Shown: in pieces, positions 55,517-64,000 of the stretch
How positions within the stretch are numbered: the stretch's first letter is position 1
Layout: each line of letters starts with the position of its first letter
Source of the DNA: Solirubrobacterales bacterium
Lineage (GTDB): Bacteria > Actinomycetota > Thermoleophilia > Solirubrobacterales > Solirubrobacteraceae
Length of the DNA stretch: 64,000 nucleotides
Direction: 5' to 3'
Assembly (NCBI GenBank): GCA_027315255.1
Contig: DAHUYL010000126.1
Coordinates: forward strand, 1 to 64,000
Notes under the pieces: generated by a model
The model's input: the letters and a program-made list of their open reading frames with translations, nothing else
What the model was told of the DNA's origin: nothing
Database searches by the model: none
Translations under genes and position numbers: made by a program

Positions 55517-56313
55517 GCGCGCTGCACACCCCCGCGGTCAGCCAGGACGACTATCTCGAGTTCTGCGTGTTCCTGCGTGGCCTGTGCGGGATCGACCTGA
55601 CGCAGTACAAGCGGCCCCAGATGGAGCGCCGGCTGCGCTCGTTCTACGCCACGCGCGGGATCCACCAGCTGACGGACGCGTTCGAGACGCTCAGGCGCGA
55701 CCCCGATGCGCTCGACCAGCTGCTCGACCGGATCACGATCAACGTGTCGCAGCTGTGGCGCAATCCCGAGCAATGGCAGCTGCTCGAGGAGCAGCTGCTG
55801 CCCGAGCTCGCCCGCGAAGGTCAGATCCGCGCCTGGAGCGCCGGTTGCTCCTACGGCGCCGAGGCTTACACGCTGGCGACGCTCTGCCACCTGGTCGCCC
55901 CCCGCGCGCGCACCCTGATCCAGGGCACCGACATCGACAAGCGGATGGTCGCTCGAGCCCGGCTCGGCGAGTTCACCGACGACGACGCCCGCAGCGCTCC
56001 GCGCCGCCAGCTCGAGGCGGGCTTCGACCGGACGCAGGGCGGCTGGCGAGCCAAGCTCGAGCTGCGCGCGATCACCCGGTTCGACGTCGGCGACCTGCTG
56101 AGGACCAAGCCGCAGCCGGGCTCCTACGACCTGATCCTGTGCCGCAACACCGTCATCTACTTCGCGGAGCCGATCCGCGACGAGTTGCACGCTCGCCTGG
56201 CCGGCGGCCTGCGCCCGGGCGGCTACCTCGTGATCGGCTCGACCGAGCGGGTGTCCCAGCCCGGCGATCTCGGACTGACCACCACCCACCCATTCATCTA
56301 CCGGAAAGCGTAA
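55513..56313 (+). CDS. cheR: chemotaxis methyltransferase CheR
   Basis: IRAWSAGCSYGAEAYTLATL...YDLILCRNTVIYF. Confidence 0.95.
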   Translation: MSALHTPAVSQDDYLEFCVFLRGLCGIDLTQYKRPQMERRLRSFYATRGIHQLTDAFETLRRDPDALDQLLDRITINVSQLWRNPEQWQLLEEQLLPELAREGQIRAWSAGCSYGAEAYTLATLCHLVAPRARTLIQGTDIDKRMVARARLGEFTDDDARSAPRRQLEAGFDRTQGGWRAKLELRAITRFDVGDLLRTKPQPGSYDLILCRNTVIYFAEPIRDELHARLAGGLRPGGYLVIGSTERVSQPGDLGLTTTHPFIYRKA

Positions 56314-58427
56314 TGGACACCTCCGAGTACATGCCCATGTTTCTCGCGGAGGCGCGCGAGCACCTGCAGGAGCTCAACCTTGCCGTGGTCCAGCTCGAGA
56401 ACGACCCCGCGGATCGTCCGACCCTCGACCAGATCTTCCGCATCGCCCACTCGCTGAAGGGGATGAGCGCGACGATGGGCTTCACCGCGATCGCCGAGCT
56501 CACGCACGAGATGGAGGAGGTGTTCGAGCTGCTGCGCCAGCGCACCTCCGGGCTCAGTCAGGACGCCGTCGACACCGTGCTCGCGTGCCTCGACGCGCTG
56601 TCGGAGGCGGTCGAGTCGATCGAAGCCGGCGGCACGGAGAAGCTCGACCCCGCGCCGTTGATCGAGCGCCTGCGCCAGCTGGTCCGCTCGAGCGCCGCCG
56701 AGCCGGCCGTGACGAGCAGCCCCGAGGGCAGTGAGGCGACAGCTGTGCGCGCCGCACTCGATACCGGCGCGCGGGTGCTCCACGTGGTCGCGGTGCTCGA
56801 CGACGAGGTGCAGATGCCCGCCGTTCGGGCGCACATGCTGTTCGCGGCGCTCGCCGACCACGGCGAGCTGGTCTCGAACATCCCCGCCACCGAGCTGATC
56901 GAGAGCTTCCATGGCCGGCAGGTCGAGGCGTGGGTCGCCTCCACCAGTGACGAGAACGAGGTCGCGCGGTCGGCCACGCGCGTGTCCGACGTCGCCGACG
57001 TGACCGTCGCCGAGGTGACCGTCGACTCGTACTCCCCGGCCGCCGCGCCAGCAGCGGATCGCAACGGCGCTGCGACGCGCGATCCGGATTCAGGCGATCA
57101 CGACGGCGCCGGGGACGCCGGCGGCACCGGCACACAAGCCGGTGCCGGCGCAGGCAGCGCGCAGGCCGCAGGCGGCGCTTCGGCCGCCGCCGCGAGCTCG
57201 CACAACGCCCGGACCGTGCGCGTGGACGCCGAGCGACTCGACGCGCTGATGCACCTGATGGGCGAGCTGGTGATCCACCGGACCGCGGTCGAGGCGCTCA
57301 CGGTGGGGATCGGCAAGCCCGAGCTCCACCATGCCGTGGAGAACCTGACGCGCAGCTCGCAGGCGCTCCAGTCGATGGTCATGCAGGTGCGCATGATCCC
57401 CGTGGACGTGGTCTTCCTGCGCTTCCCCCGGCTGGTTCGCGACCTCTCGACCAAGCTCGGCAAGGACGTCGAGCTGGAGCTCCTGGGCCGCGACACGGAG
57501 CTCGACCGCACGGTCGTCGACGCGCTCGGAGACCCGCTCGTCCACCTCGTTCGCAACTCGCTCGACCACGGGCTCGAGCCGCCCGAGGAGCGGGAGAACG
57601 CTGGCAAGCCGGCGACCGGCAAGCTGACGATCGCCGCCCGCCACGCCGGCGGCAGCGTCGTGATCGAGGTCCGCGACGACGGTCGCGGAATCGACCCGCA
57701 GCTGGTCGGCCGCAAGGCCGCCGAGAAGGGGCTGCTCGACGCCGAGGCGGTCGCCGGGCTCGATACTCGCGGCGCGATCGAGCTGCTGTTCACCGCCGGC
57801 TTCTCGACTGCCGAGACGACCTCCGACATCTCCGGCCGCGGAGTCGGGATGGACGTGGTGCGAACCAAGATCCGCGAGCTCGGCGGCGAGGTCGTGATGG
57901 AGTCGACCCGCGGCGCCGGCACCGCCGCCCAGATCCGCCTGCCGCTCACGCTGGCGATCGTCTCGGCGCTTCAGATCGATGTCGCAGGCGCGCCGTTCGC
58001 GATCCCGATCGACCGCATCGAGCGGACGATCCGGCTCGCCGAGCACAGCGTCAGCTCGGTCGCCGGACGGCGGGTGCTGGTGCTCGAGGATGGTGTCCTG
58101 CCGCTGCTCGAGGGCGCAACCGTATTCGGCCGCGAGCCGACCGGCAACCACGACCTGGTCGTGATCGTCCGCGGCGGCGACCGCCGCATCGGGCTGGCGG
58201 TCGACGAGCTGGTCGGCCAGCGCGAGCTCGTCACCCGGCCACTGCCTTCGATCGTCTCGGACGGCCAGCCCGTCTCGGGCGGCGCCGTGCTGGCCGATGG
58301 CCAGATCGCGCTGATCGTCGACTGCGACGCGCTCGCGTCCGACAAGAACGTCGCATCCGCCGGCGGTCACCCGGACCGCCGGCCCGAATCCCCACCCTCA
58401 GTCGAAACCCATCTCGCCGCGGCGTGA
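56313..58427 (+). CDS. cheA: chemotaxis histidine kinase CheA
   Basis: IFRIAHSLKGMSATMGF Hpt; LVHLVRNSLDHGLEPPEER; GRGVGMDVVRTKI; CheW-like C-term. Confidence 0.96.
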   Translation: MDTSEYMPMFLAEAREHLQELNLAVVQLENDPADRPTLDQIFRIAHSLKGMSATMGFTAIAELTHEMEEVFELLRQRTSGLSQDAVDTVLACLDALSEAVESIEAGGTEKLDPAPLIERLRQLVRSSAAEPAVTSSPEGSEATAVRAALDTGARVLHVVAVLDDEVQMPAVRAHMLFAALADHGELVSNIPATELIESFHGRQVEAWVASTSDENEVARSATRVSDVADVTVAEVTVDSYSPAAAPAADRNGAATRDPDSGDHDGAGDAGGTGTQAGAGAGSAQAAGGASAAAASSHNARTVRVDAERLDALMHLMGELVIHRTAVEALTVGIGKPELHHAVENLTRSSQALQSMVMQVRMIPVDVVFLRFPRLVRDLSTKLGKDVELELLGRDTELDRTVVDALGDPLVHLVRNSLDHGLEPPEERENAGKPATGKLTIAARHAGGSVVIEVRDDGRGIDPQLVGRKAAEKGLLDAEAVAGLDTRGAIELLFTAGFSTAETTSDISGRGVGMDVVRTKIRELGGEVVMESTRGAGTAAQIRLPLTLAIVSALQIDVAGAPFAIPIDRIERTIRLAEHSVSSVAGRRVLVLEDGVLPLLEGATVFGREPTGNHDLVVIVRGGDRRIGLAVDELVGQRELVTRPLPSIVSDGQPVSGGAVLADGQIALIVDCDALASDKNVASAGGHPDRRPESPPSVETHLAAA

Positions 58428-59047
58428 ACGCCAGATTGGAGCCTATCTTGACCATGTACAACGACATGCAGCTCGACGCGCTGCGCGAGCTGGCCAACAT
58501 CGCGTCGGGCACCGCGGCGACCTCGCTCTCGCAGATGCTGGGCCGCGAGGTCGATCTCCAGGTTCCCCGTGCGCTCGCGCTGCCGCTGGCCGACGCGGTC
58601 GACGCCGCCGGTGACCCGTCCGAGACGGTGACCGGCGTCGCGCTGCCGCTCGAGGGCGACCTCGAGGGAATCGTGCTGCTGCTGATCAGCGACGAGGGCG
58701 CGGCGATCCTGTGCCGGCTGCTCGGCGTCGAGCCCGGCAGCGACGTCGCCGAATCCGCACTCGGCGAGATCGGCAACATCCTCGGCGCCTCATACCTGGC
58801 CGCGCTCGGTTCGATGACCGGACTGAACTTGCTGCCCTCCCCCCCGACCGTGCTGACCGACCTGCTCGGAGCGATCGTCGCGACCGTGCTGGCCCAGACC
58901 GCCGGAGACTGCGACTTCGCGTTCGTGCTCGATTCCGAGCTCGACGTAGCCGGCGAGCCGTGCGCGATCTCGTTCCTGCTGCTGCCCGCGGGCGGCGGCG
59001 CCGACGAGCTGCTCACCCCGCTCGGCCTCGCCGGCACAACCGCCTGA
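58424..59047 (+). CDS. cheC: chemotaxis phosphatase CheC (GTG start, or ATG 58454)
   Basis: MQLDALRELANIASGTAATSLSQMLGREV...SALGEIGNILGASYLAALGSMTGLNLLPSPP. Confidence 0.92.
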   Translation: MNARLEPILTMYNDMQLDALRELANIASGTAATSLSQMLGREVDLQVPRALALPLADAVDAAGDPSETVTGVALPLEGDLEGIVLLLISDEGAAILCRLLGVEPGSDVAESALGEIGNILGASYLAALGSMTGLNLLPSPPTVLTDLLGAIVATVLAQTAGDCDFAFVLDSELDVAGEPCAISFLLLPAGGGADELLTPLGLAGTTA

Positions 59048-59054
59048 GATCGCC

Positions 59055-59579
59055 ATGGAGAGCGTGCGCATGGGAGAGCTGGTCGTGTCGGCGACCGACG
59101 GAGACGAGCTGGTCGCGATCGGGCTCGGCTCGTGCATCGGCCTGGCGATGGTCGACACCCAGGCGGGCGTAGCCGGCCTGGCACACGTCGTGCTGCCCGA
59201 GTCCGGCTCGGCCGGTGGCCCGCCCGGAAAGTTCGCGGACACGGCCGTGCCGGAGCTGCTCGCCCAGCTCGAGCGCGCCGGCGCCGTCCGCCGCCGGCTC
59301 GCGGCTGTCCTGATCGGTGGCGCGCGCATGTTCGCGATCGGGGCGAGCCTCGACATCGGCGCGCGCAACGCCGCCGCGGTGAGGGAGCAGCTTGGCCGTC
59401 TGGGCATCCACGTCCACGCGGAGGAGACCGGGGGCAACCGGGGCCGGACGGCGCGCATCGTGCTGGGCTCTGACGTGTCCTCGCAGCTGGCCGGGGGCGA
59501 GCGAACCTCGCTGCTGTCGCTGGCAGGGCGCACGGGCGCCATCACCGGCGCCGTGCGTGGCCTCGCTGGGGCCCGCTGA
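59055..59579 (+). CDS. cheD: chemoreceptor deamidase CheD
   Basis: MGELVVSATDGDELVAIGLGSCIGLAMVDTQAGVAGLAHVVLPES...VLIGGARMF. Confidence 0.94.
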   Translation: MESVRMGELVVSATDGDELVAIGLGSCIGLAMVDTQAGVAGLAHVVLPESGSAGGPPGKFADTAVPELLAQLERAGAVRRRLAAVLIGGARMFAIGASLDIGARNAAAVREQLGRLGIHVHAEETGGNRGRTARIVLGSDVSSQLAGGERTSLLSLAGRTGAITGAVRGLAGAR

Positions 59580-59614
59580 CTCTGACCCTTTCTCGAGCGA
59601 CCAACGGATCTGCC

Positions 59615-60577
59615 ATGAACGAGACGATGAACCCCGACCAGATCGCAGCCCTGTTCGAGGCGGCGAAGTCGGGCTCCATGCCCGAGGTGGCCGCCCCCGG
59701 GCCGCGCCGTGCCTCGCGGCTGCGCACGGTCGACTTCTCACGCCCGACGAAGTTCACCTCCGACCACCAGCGCCGGATCGCGCGCGCGATCGACACGTTC
59801 TGCGTGACCGCGGCCACCCGCCTCACCGCCGAGCTGCGCACCTCGGTCGAGCTCGAGGCGATCAACACCGCGCAGGTCACCTGGTCCGCCGCACAGGCAC
59901 AGCTTCCCGCCCACTCGCTCGCGGTCACGCTCGCAGTCGAGCCGATCGGCACGCGGATGCTGCTGACCGCCGAACAGTCGTTCGTGCTGATCGGGATCGA
60001 GTGCCTGCTCGGCGGGATGCCGGACCGTCTGCCGAAGGAGCGACGCTTCAGCGAGATCGACTGGAGCCTCAGCCGCCGGCTGGTCGAGTCGCTCGTCGGC
60101 CAGCTGTCGCTGGTCTGGCACGACCTCGGCGGACTCAGGTTCACCGTCGACGAGATCGACCAGCACAACGACGCCTCGACGATCGCGTCGGTCTCCGAGC
60201 CGACCTTCGTGGTGATGATCGAGGCCCGCATGAACCGGCAGTCGGCGGCGCTCGCACTGCTGATCCCGTGGTCGGCGATCGATCCTGTCGCTGACCACAT
60301 CGCCGGGCGCGAGCCGGCCACCGAGAGCGAGTCGCTCGATTCCGCGATGGCGCGTGCAATCGCCACCGTGCCGGTCACGATCCGCGCCGAGGTCGCTGCG
60401 ATCGAGCTGCCAGTTCAGGAGATCCTGTCGCTCGAGCCGGGTGACCTGATCCGGCTCGGCGCCCCCGCCGAGTCGGGGATCTCGCTGTTCGCCGAGAACA
60501 CGCGGCTCGGCCGCGCTGAGCCCGGGTGCAACGGCGCCCGCCGCGCCGTTCAGGTGCGTGGATCGGACGTGGGGTGA
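59615..60577 (+). CDS. fliM: flagellar motor switch protein FliM
   Basis: MNPDQIAALFEAAKSG N-term; DFSRPTKFTSDHQRRIARAIDTF; C-terminal SpoA-like domain. Confidence 0.93.
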   Translation: MNETMNPDQIAALFEAAKSGSMPEVAAPGPRRASRLRTVDFSRPTKFTSDHQRRIARAIDTFCVTAATRLTAELRTSVELEAINTAQVTWSAAQAQLPAHSLAVTLAVEPIGTRMLLTAEQSFVLIGIECLLGGMPDRLPKERRFSEIDWSLSRRLVESLVGQLSLVWHDLGGLRFTVDEIDQHNDASTIASVSEPTFVVMIEARMNRQSAALALLIPWSAIDPVADHIAGREPATESESLDSAMARAIATVPVTIRAEVAAIELPVQEILSLEPGDLIRLGAPAESGISLFAENTRLGRAEPGCNGARRAVQVRGSDVG

Positions 60578-60586
60578 GGTCGGGCG

Positions 60587-61516
60587 ATGGCTGCTGAGAT
60601 CACCCCCCGCGAAGCGCTCGTGCGGCTCGGCGCCTCGACCGCCGAGGCAGTCGCGCGCGTGCTCGAGATGTTCGCCCCGGGCTCGATCGAGCGCGGGGAC
60701 GTGTCGATCGTGCCGGACGGCACCTCGCCGTTCGCCAACCTGCCGTTCGGCGGCGTCGCCGCGTCGGTCTCGTACGTCGACGGGGTGACCGGCGCGAATG
60801 TGTTCGTGATGTCGCCCGCCTGCGCGCGCGCGCTCGCGACTGCGATGGGCGTCGGCGCAAGCGAGGACGAGGTCGGTCCCCAGCTGACCGAGCTCGAGAT
60901 GTCGGCGGTCGGCGAGGCGGCCAACCAGATGCTCGCCGCCGCAGCCGCTGCGATCAGCGTCGTGATCGGGCAGGAGATCGAGATCTCACCGCCAGACGTG
61001 CGGGTGCTCGACGACACCGCAACCGCGACCGACACGTATGGCACCGCCCCGCACGCGTGCTCGACCTCGTTCTCGATCGCGGGCGAGCACTGCCGGCTCG
61101 TGCAGCTGGTTCCGAGCGCGTTCGTCGTGCGGATGGCACGCGCGATCGACGAGCTCAACCTCGAGCAGCGCGCTGGCGGCGAGGACCAGGACCGGTCATC
61201 GGCGTTCGACGACGCTGAGGGCGGCGGCGTCTCGCTCAGCGACGCGCTGCGCGACATCAACCTGCGCGTCTGGGCCGAGCTCGGACGCACGGAGCTTGCG
61301 CTCGGACGCGCGCTCGAGCTTCCGATCGGCGCCGTCGTCGACCTCGACCGCGCCGCCGATGCCCCGGTCGACCTGTTCGTCAACGGACTCTGCTTCGGAA
61401 AGGGCCAGCTGCTGGTCACCGAGGACGGCGAGTGGGCGATCCAGGTCCAGTCGATCTCCAACCCGACGGTACGCAAGCCCGCGCTCGCCGGGAGCGCCGG
61501 CATCCAACACCCGTGA
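60587..61516 (+). CDS. fliY: FliY/FliN-type switch protein with CheC-like domain
   Basis: LTELEMSAVGEAANQMLAAAAAAISVVIGQEIEISPP; C-terminal LRVWAELGRTELALGRALELPIGAVVDLDRAADAPVDLFVNGLCFGKGQLLVTEDGEWAIQV. Confidence 0.88.
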   Translation: MAAEITPREALVRLGASTAEAVARVLEMFAPGSIERGDVSIVPDGTSPFANLPFGGVAASVSYVDGVTGANVFVMSPACARALATAMGVGASEDEVGPQLTELEMSAVGEAANQMLAAAAAAISVVIGQEIEISPPDVRVLDDTATATDTYGTAPHACSTSFSIAGEHCRLVQLVPSAFVVRMARAIDELNLEQRAGGEDQDRSSAFDDAEGGGVSLSDALRDINLRVWAELGRTELALGRALELPIGAVVDLDRAADAPVDLFVNGLCFGKGQLLVTEDGEWAIQVQSISNPTVRKPALAGSAGIQHP

Positions 61517-61549
61517 AAGGCGGTCAACACCGATGAAAGGAATCAACCG

Positions 61550-61909
61550 ATGGCCCGTGTACTCGTAGTCGACGATGCCGCGTTCATGCGGAAGCTGCTG
61601 AGCGACGCGCTCTCCTCCGGCGGCCACGAGGTGGTCGGCGAAGCCGGCAACGGCGCCGAGGCGGTCGTGCGCTACCAGGAGCTCCGTCCTGAGCTGACGA
61701 CGCTCGACATCACGATGCCCGAGAAGGACGGCCTCGCGGCGCTGGCGGAGATCATGTCGATCGACCCCGGCGCGAAGGTGGTCATGTGCTCCGCGCTCGG
61801 GCAGGAGACCAAGGTGCTGGAGGCGGTCAAGCTCGGCGCCAAGGACTTCGTCGTCAAGCCGTTCCAGCCGGCTCGCGTGCTCGAGGCGGTCGGCAAGGCG
61901 CTCGACTAG
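61550..61909 (+). CDS. cheY: chemotaxis response regulator CheY
   Basis: RVLVVDDAAFMRKLLSDALSSGGHEVVGEAGNGAEAVVRYQELRPELTTLDITMPEKDGLAAL...KDFVVKPFQ. Confidence 0.94.
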   Translation: MARVLVVDDAAFMRKLLSDALSSGGHEVVGEAGNGAEAVVRYQELRPELTTLDITMPEKDGLAALAEIMSIDPGAKVVMCSALGQETKVLEAVKLGAKDFVVKPFQPARVLEAVGKALD

Positions 61910-61957
61910 CGCCGAGCATGGTCACCTACGCGATGACGGGATCCACTGAGACACAGC

Positions 61958-61984
61958 GGGCGGCCCGCCCGAAGCGGGCCGCCC
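61958..61984 (+). terminator. hairpin after cheY
   Basis: GGGCGGCCCG (61958-61967) / CGGGCCGCCC (61975-61984). Confidence 0.65.
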
Positions 61985-62027
61985 CCACCCCACGGCTCCG
62001 TCGCGAGCACTTAACCTCGACGTAGGT

Positions 62028-62055
62028 CTAAAGCCCGAGCGTCTGGCGCCGATAT
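62028..62055 (+). promoter_or_regulatory. FliA/sigma28-like promoter, fliOPQR operon
   Basis: CTAAA-N15-GCCGATAT, the best full match in the window. Confidence 0.7.
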
Positions 62056-62085
62056 CAAGGGCGACTCCTCGGAGTCGTTCCCTCG

Positions 62086-62697
62086 ATGAAGCCGCCCACG
62101 CTCACCCGTGGCGCCGCGCTTGCTGGCGCCGTCACGCTCTTGCACGCCTCAACCGCCCTGGCACGGTCCGCCGGGTCCACGGGCGCAGCGCCGCGCACGC
62201 TCGCCGCGACCGGGCACGGCAGCGCCTCCAACCCCAGCGCGTTCGAGCGCACACCGTTGCACCTCGGCCAGACGGTCGTCGCCCACCACGCGAGCAGCGG
62301 GAGCATGAGCGGCTCGATCATCCGCACGATCGTCGGTCTGGCGATCGTGATCGCGGTGATCTACGGGCTGACCTGGATCATCCGCCAGGCCAAGGCCGCG
62401 AAGAACCCGGCCAGCGGGGTTGGGCTCGAGCAGGTCGCCTCGTTGCCGCTCGGCACGGGCCGCTCGGTCGCGCTCGTCCGCGTCGGCAGCCAGCTGCACC
62501 TGCTCGGGGTCGCCGAGAACTCGGTCACCGGGATCCGCACGTTCACCGACGACGAAGCTGTCGAGCTCGGCCTCCCCGTGACGGCGCCGGGTGAGGACTC
62601 CGCTGCCGGCGCCGGCGGCGCCACCGGACGCCGGGCAGGACGTTCCTCGCAGCTCGGTCGTGCACTCAACGCGCTGCGGCAGGCGACGATCCGATGA
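62086..62697 (+). CDS. fliO: flagellar biosynthesis protein FliO
   Basis: TM followed by GLEQVASLPLGTGRSVALVRVGSQLHLLGVAENSVTGIRTF. Confidence 0.88.
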   Translation: MKPPTLTRGAALAGAVTLLHASTALARSAGSTGAAPRTLAATGHGSASNPSAFERTPLHLGQTVVAHHASSGSMSGSIIRTIVGLAIVIAVIYGLTWIIRQAKAAKNPASGVGLEQVASLPLGTGRSVALVRVGSQLHLLGVAENSVTGIRTFTDDEAVELGLPVTAPGEDSAAGAGGATGRRAGRSSQLGRALNALRQATIR

Positions 62698-63332
62698 AGA
62701 TCGACACTTCCAACGCCGTCCAGATCCTGCTCCTGATCGGCGGCCTCTCGCTGGTCCCGGCGCTGCTGTTCACGGTCACCGGGTTCAGCCGGATCCTGAT
62801 CGTGCTCGGCTTCATCCGCACGGCGCTCGGCACGCAGACGACCCCCCCGAACCAGGTGCTGGTCGGGATCGCCCTGTTTCTGACCCTGTTCGTGATGGCG
62901 CCGACGGTGAGCGCGATCAAGAACGAGGCGTGGGATCCGCTGCAGAAGCACCAGATCTCGACCACGGTCGCGCTGTCGCGCGCCGAGCAGCCGCTGCGCC
63001 AGTTCCTGTTCGCGCAGACGGGCGAGCAGGAGCTGTCGCTGTTCGTCTCGATGGCGCACATCTCGGACCCCAAGACCGAGGGCGCCGTGCCCACCTACGT
63101 GCTCGTGCCCGCGTTCATCATGAGCGAGGTCAAGACCGCCTTCCAGATCGGCTTCCTGATCTTCCTGCCGTTCCTGGTGATCGACCTGATCGTCTCCTCG
63201 ACGCTGATGAGCATGGGGATGATCATGCTGCCACCCACGTTCATATCCTTACCATTCAAGATTCTCCTCTTTGTCCTGGTCGACGGCTGGGACCTGATCG
63301 CGCGCGCCCTGGTGGCGAGCTTCCACCACTGA
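62694..63332 (+). CDS. fliP: flagellar export protein FliP
   Basis: FTVTGFSRILIVLGFIRTALGTQTTPPNQVLVGIALFLTLFVMAPT...GMIMLPPTFISLPFKILLFVLVDGWDLI. Confidence 0.96.
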   Translation: MKIDTSNAVQILLLIGGLSLVPALLFTVTGFSRILIVLGFIRTALGTQTTPPNQVLVGIALFLTLFVMAPTVSAIKNEAWDPLQKHQISTTVALSRAEQPLRQFLFAQTGEQELSLFVSMAHISDPKTEGAVPTYVLVPAFIMSEVKTAFQIGFLIFLPFLVIDLIVSSTLMSMGMIMLPPTFISLPFKILLFVLVDGWDLIARALVASFHH

Positions 63333-63375
63333 GTGCCGTGACACGTATACGGACACCCATGAGAGGAGCGCCGAG

Positions 63376-63645
63376 GTGACCCAGGACACGGTCGTCGGAC
63401 TGGCCACGCGGGCGATGACGCTCGCGTTCGAGATCGCAGGCCCGATCCTGCTCGTCGGCCTCGCGATCGGTCTCATCATCAGCCTGATCCAGGCGGTCAC
63501 CTCGATCCAGGAGCAGACGCTGTCGTTCATCCCGAAGATCGTCGGCTTGGCGCTGCTGCTCGTCGTGCTGGGCCCGTGGATGCTCGACCAGCTCGTCGGC
63601 TACGCGACCAACCTGTACACCTCGATCCCATCGCTGATCCAGTGA
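63376..63645 (+). CDS. fliQ: flagellar export protein FliQ
   Basis: GPILLVGLAIGLIISLIQAVTSIQEQTLSFIPKI. Confidence 0.96.
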   Translation: MTQDTVVGLATRAMTLAFEIAGPILLVGLAIGLIISLIQAVTSIQEQTLSFIPKIVGLALLLVVLGPWMLDQLVGYATNLYTSIPSLIQ

Positions 63646-63673
63646 GCGGTGAGCCCCACGACCCCCCGATCTC

Positions 63674-64000
63674 GTGAGCTCGTCGACCCTCTCCACCCTC
63701 GTCCGGGACATCACCGGGAACCACGTGATCGCGTACTTCCTCGTGCTCGCGCGGATCACGCCGCTGTTCGTCGTCGCGCCGGTGTTCTCCTCGCCGCAGC
63801 TGATGCCACGCGTGCGCACCGTGCTCGCACTGGCGATTTCGATCGGGCTGACGCCGCTCGCGGCGCACGGCCAGCAGATCCCGTCAGGTGCGCTACCGGT
63901 CGCGGCGCTGCTGATCGAGGGGGTCGTCGTCGGCTTCGGGCTGGCGTTCGCGATCGCGTGCATGTTCGCCGCAATCCAGGCAGCGGGGGTGCTTGCCGAC
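63674..64000 (+). CDS. fliR: flagellar export protein FliR, 3'-truncated by window (GTG start)
   Basis: VIAYFLVLARITPLFVVAPVFSSPQLMPRVRTVLALAISIGLTPL...LLIEGVVVGFGLAFAIACMFAAIQAAGVLAD; not in ORF track. Confidence 0.9.
   Translation, partial: MSSSTLSTLVRDITGNHVIAYFLVLARITPLFVVAPVFSSPQLMPRVRTVLALAISIGLTPLAAHGQQIPSGALPVAALLIEGVVVGFGLAFAIACMFAAIQAAGVLAD

Noticed and set aside
61498-61549. FliA promoter for cheY
   Set aside because: CCGATGA is present but no -35 at 15/16-bp spacing; only short imperfect CAACACCSRTGAAAGG repeats; probably transcribed with the operon

Overview
This is a high-GC window, probably from a flagellated Thermoleophilia/Solirubrobacterales-type actinobacterium (taxon inferred from gene content only). 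From about 1 to 23.8 kb it holds mixed chromosomal genes: a decayed VOC/glyoxalase gene, a PadR regulator and membrane protein, a LysE exporter, 2-oxoacid:ferredoxin oxidoreductase (korAB), cold-shock protein, FtsH, LigD, an MCP, a GH79-like secreted glycosidase, a PKD/IPT secreted protein, a two-component system and a MazEF-like toxin-antitoxin pair. From about 23.8 to 64 kb it holds an almost complete flagellar/chemotaxis locus: csrA, fliW, flgL, flgK, flgN and two flgG-family genes on the minus strand; fliK-like, flhX-like, fliA and a TPR-glycosyltransferase; flaG, fliD, fliS; an HD-GYP gene; flgBC, fliEFGHI; a small non-flagellar island; fliJ, fliK, flgD, flgE, flbD, motAB, fliL, fliN; cheW/B/R/A/C/D; fliM, fliY, cheY; fliOPQ and partial fliR. 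The most interesting signals not explained by coding are: (i) a ~102-bp three-hairpin element present twice in opposite orientation (17387-17489 and 45879-45980), with a further ~34 bp of conserved flank, one copy lying inside a reading frame in an island splitting fliI from fliJ; (ii) eleven FliA/sigma28-like promoters (CTMAA-N15/16-GCCGATNA), including in front of early basal-body and export genes and fliA itself; (iii) at least five of these promoters placed so that the mRNA should be leaderless or nearly so; (iv) 18/21-bp in-frame tandem repeats in fliK and flgD. All motifs were found by eye; no alignment, folding or database search was run.
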